From Desulfobacterium sp. (GTDB lineage: Bacteria > Desulfobacterota > Desulfobacteria > Desulfobacterales > Desulfobacteraceae), in contig JAQYWC010000033.1 of NCBI GenBank assembly GCA_030145245.1, forward strand, positions 62,001-126,000: a DNA stretch of 64,000 bases, given 5' to 3'. Below the pieces are notes generated by a model that searched no databases, had not been told where the DNA came from, and was given only the letters and a program-made list of their open reading frames with translations. This document shows, in pieces, positions 61,893 to 64,000 of this stretch (position 1 is its first letter; each line of letters begins with the position of its first letter). The position numbers were made by a program, and so were the translations under genes.

Positions 61893-63988
61893 TATTTCAA
61901 TTTAACCTTTCCGCCTGCCTGTAAATTAATGTCATCCACGATCTCTGCATGGGATACGACAAATACCGACGGCAGGGCATGTTCAATCAACTTCCTGAAA
62001 TGACGCCTTAACCCCGGGGAGCACATAATAACAGGCTGCACATCCATGGCAAGCTGTTTTTCCACCTCGGCCGATGCTGCGGCGAGGATCTGCTCTGCAA
62101 TCTTGGGATCAACGGCGAGATACGCCCCATGCTCCGTGTGTTTTATATTATTTCCAAGCAACTCCTCGACACTTCTGTCCAGGGTGATCACCTGAAGGGT
62201 CTTGCCCTCCCCCACAAAGGGAGAGATCATGCCCTTGGCGATTCTCTGCCTTGCATATTCGGTCAACAGGTCCGGGTCTTTGCCCATGGGCGCATAATCG
62301 GCCAGGGTCTCCACAATGGTGAGAAGATTCCTGATGGAGATCCTCTCCCGCAGCAGATTTTGAAGCACCTTCTGCACGATCCCCACGGAAAGAAGATTTG
62401 GCACAAGCTCTTCAACCGCTTTTGGACTTGTCTTTGCGAGGTTGTCAAGCAGATGCTGCACCTCCTGCCGGCCGAGAAGATCGTAGGCATTGTTCCGAAT
62501 GATCTCGGTGATATGGGTGGCAATAACCGTTGAGTTGTCAACCACGGTATATCCGGCAAACTTGGCCTCATCTTCCTTCTCTTGCGGTATCCACAGGGCA
62601 GGAAGATTAAATGCAGGCTCGGTGGTGGGGATACCATCGATCTCCTGGGCCGTCCCCCCTGGATCCATTGCCAGAAGATGGTTGACCATAAGCTCGGTAC
62701 CGGCTGCTTCAACCCCCTTGATCATCACCCGGTACTGGGCCGGATTCAATTTGAGGTTATCCCTGATGTGAATGGGTGGAATGATGATCCCCATCTCACT
62801 TGCAAACTGCCGTCGTATGGCACGGATTCTTCCAAGCAGGATGCCGTCCTGCTGTTTGTCCACCAGGGGAATGAGCCCGTAACCCACCTCAAGCTCGATG
62901 GTGTCCAGGGTCAGCAGATGATCCACCTCTTCAGGTGCCCCTGACTCAGCCCCCTCTTCAGCCTCGGCTGCGGCTTCGGCTTCCATCTCTTCGGTCGCAG
63001 CCCCGGGTCTGCCGATGAAGTACCAGCATCCCCCCCCCATAAGAATGGCCAGGGTCATGAACGGAAAGGCCGGAAGGCCGGGCACAAGGCCGAAGCAGAA
63101 AACAATCACCGACCCCACGTAAACCGGAGTGGAGCTTGAAAGGAGATGGGTGACAAACTCTTGTCCCATCCGGTTTTCAGACCCTGATCTTGAGACCAGA
63201 AGACCTGCCGCAGTGGAGATGAGAAGTGCAGGAATCTGGGAAACGAGGCCGTCGCCAACAGTAAGCAGGGTGTAGTTGCTAAGCGCCTCAGCCATGGGCA
63301 TTCCCTGCTGGACCACGCCGATGACAAACCCGCCGGCGATGTTGATCATGGTAATGATGATACCCGCGATGGCGTCTCCCCTGACAAACTTGCTGGCACC
63401 GTCCATGGCACCGTGGAACTCGGACTCCTTTGCAACACCTTTACGCCGTTCCCCGGCCTCGACCTCATCAATCATACCGGCGTTGAGATCGGCATCAATG
63501 GCCATCTGCTTGCCGGGCATGGCATCCAGGGTGAACCGTGCCGCAACCTCTGCAATTCGTCCCGCACCCTTGGTGATAACCATGAAATTGATCAGAACCA
63601 GGATGATAAAGATGATCATTCCCACCACATAGTTTCCCCCGACCACAAAGCTGCCAAAGCTCATGATGATGGAACCCGCTGCAAGGGGGCCTTCACTTCC
63701 GTGGAGAAGGATCAGCCGGGTGGAGGCAACGTTCAACGAAAGGCGAAACAGGGTCAGTATGAGCAGCATGGACGGAAATATAAAAAAGTCCAGCGGCTTC
63801 TTGGTGTACATGGTGGTGATGAGCACGATCACGGCAAAGGTGATGCTCAAGGCCAGGAAAAAATCAAGAAGCATGGGCGGAATCGGCAGAATCATGGCCA
63901 TGAGAATACCGACCAATGTCACGATCATTGCAATATCAGAGGCTTCACTTCGAAAGCTTGCTAATAGTCCTGTCTGTTCAGCTGCCAT
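61892..63988 (-). CDS. flhA: Flagellar type III export gate protein FlhA
   Basis: 698 residues, full length. N-terminal eight-helix membrane part with DIAMIVTLVGILMAMILPIP and the FHIPEP signature region RLSLNVASTRLILLHG; the conserved cytoplasmic loop GKQMAIDADLNAGMIDEVEA lies between helices. C-terminal export-ring domain (about 355-698) starts after an acidic Ala/Glu linker and includes LRERISIRNLLTIVETLADYAP. ATG at 63988. Coupled to flhF by a one-base overlap. The operon continues upstream beyond the window. Confidence 0.97.
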   Translation of the reverse strand: MAAEQTGLLASFRSEASDIAMIVTLVGILMAMILPIPPMLLDFFLALSITFAVIVLITTMYTKKPLDFFIFPSMLLILTLFRLSLNVASTRLILLHGSEGPLAAGSIIMSFGSFVVGGNYVVGMIIFIILVLINFMVITKGAGRIAEVAARFTLDAMPGKQMAIDADLNAGMIDEVEAGERRKGVAKESEFHGAMDGASKFVRGDAIAGIIITMINIAGGFVIGVVQQGMPMAEALSNYTLLTVGDGLVSQIPALLISTAAGLLVSRSGSENRMGQEFVTHLLSSSTPVYVGSVIVFCFGLVPGLPAFPFMTLAILMGGGCWYFIGRPGAATEEMEAEAAAEAEEGAESGAPEEVDHLLTLDTIELEVGYGLIPLVDKQQDGILLGRIRAIRRQFASEMGIIIPPIHIRDNLKLNPAQYRVMIKGVEAAGTELMVNHLLAMDPGGTAQEIDGIPTTEPAFNLPALWIPQEKEDEAKFAGYTVVDNSTVIATHITEIIRNNAYDLLGRQEVQHLLDNLAKTSPKAVEELVPNLLSVGIVQKVLQNLLRERISIRNLLTIVETLADYAPMGKDPDLLTEYARQRIAKGMISPFVGEGKTLQVITLDRSVEELLGNNIKHTEHGAYLAVDPKIAEQILAAASAEVEKQLAMDVQPVIMCSPGLRRHFRKLIEHALPSVFVVSHAEIVDDINLQAGGKVKLK

Positions 63989-64000
63989 TCAATCCCCGTT

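Overview
The window reads as a chromosomal segment of a motile, Gram-negative, Desulfobacterota-like bacterium (best guess: Desulfobacteraceae). The grounds are the flagellar gene order (flhA-flhF-flhG-fliA, flgF-flgG-flgA-flgH-flgI), P- and L-ring genes that require an outer membrane, sigma-54 and sigma-28 type promoter sites, and FliW/CsrA control of flagellin. Taxonomy is inference from gene style, not a search result.

Layout. 1-13 kb is housekeeping: the end of a response regulator, then a compact minus-strand block (AI-2E-family permease, gyrA, radC, a small Cys-rich protein, pgk, an unknown protein), a thiolase, a TANGO2/NRDE protein, rarA, der, and tRNA-Glu and tRNA-Lys. 13-18 kb holds TrkH/TrkA potassium uptake and a stator pair in the order motB-motA behind a sigma-54 site. 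18.8-28 kb (plus strand) is a Maf flagellin glycosyltransferase followed by six genes. Five of these match, enzyme for enzyme, the Campylobacter jejuni O-methyl phosphoramidate (MeOPN) capsule-modification pathway: CDP-glutamine amidohydrolase, phosphoglutamine cytidylyltransferase, methyltransferase, cytidine diphosphoramidate kinase and glutamine kinase. The sixth is a sulfotransferase-like protein. 28-34.8 kb (minus strand, convergent) is a complete GDP-linked legionaminic acid pathway, legB-legC-legH-legI-legG-ptmE-legF, mostly with overlapping genes. 35-41 kb carries the flagellin and its export/cap genes (fliC, fliD, fliS, a chaperone-like gene, flaG), and 40.8-49.4 kb the flgN-flgK-flgL-csrA-fliW block. 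49.5-54.3 kb holds the rod and ring genes, and 54.5-64 kb a FliK-like/FlhB-like pair, a FliL-like protein, fliA, flhG, flhF and flhA.

How it fits together. LegB-F make CMP-legionaminic acid, Maf puts it on flagellin, and the adjacent phosphoramidate cassette suggests that the glycan or flagellin also carries an N-P modification so far known mainly from Campylobacter capsule. Flagellin amount is probably controlled by FliW-CsrA through a GGA-loop hairpin in the fliC leader.

The most unusual items are: the phosphoramidate cassette; a FliL-like protein with about twelve FliM-type SQDDID motifs on a long acidic cytoplasmic tail; a 9-bp tandem repeat read in two frames where gyrA and radC overlap; enlarged flagellin, FlgK and FlgL with internal repeats; and two copies of a 73-bp palindromic element.
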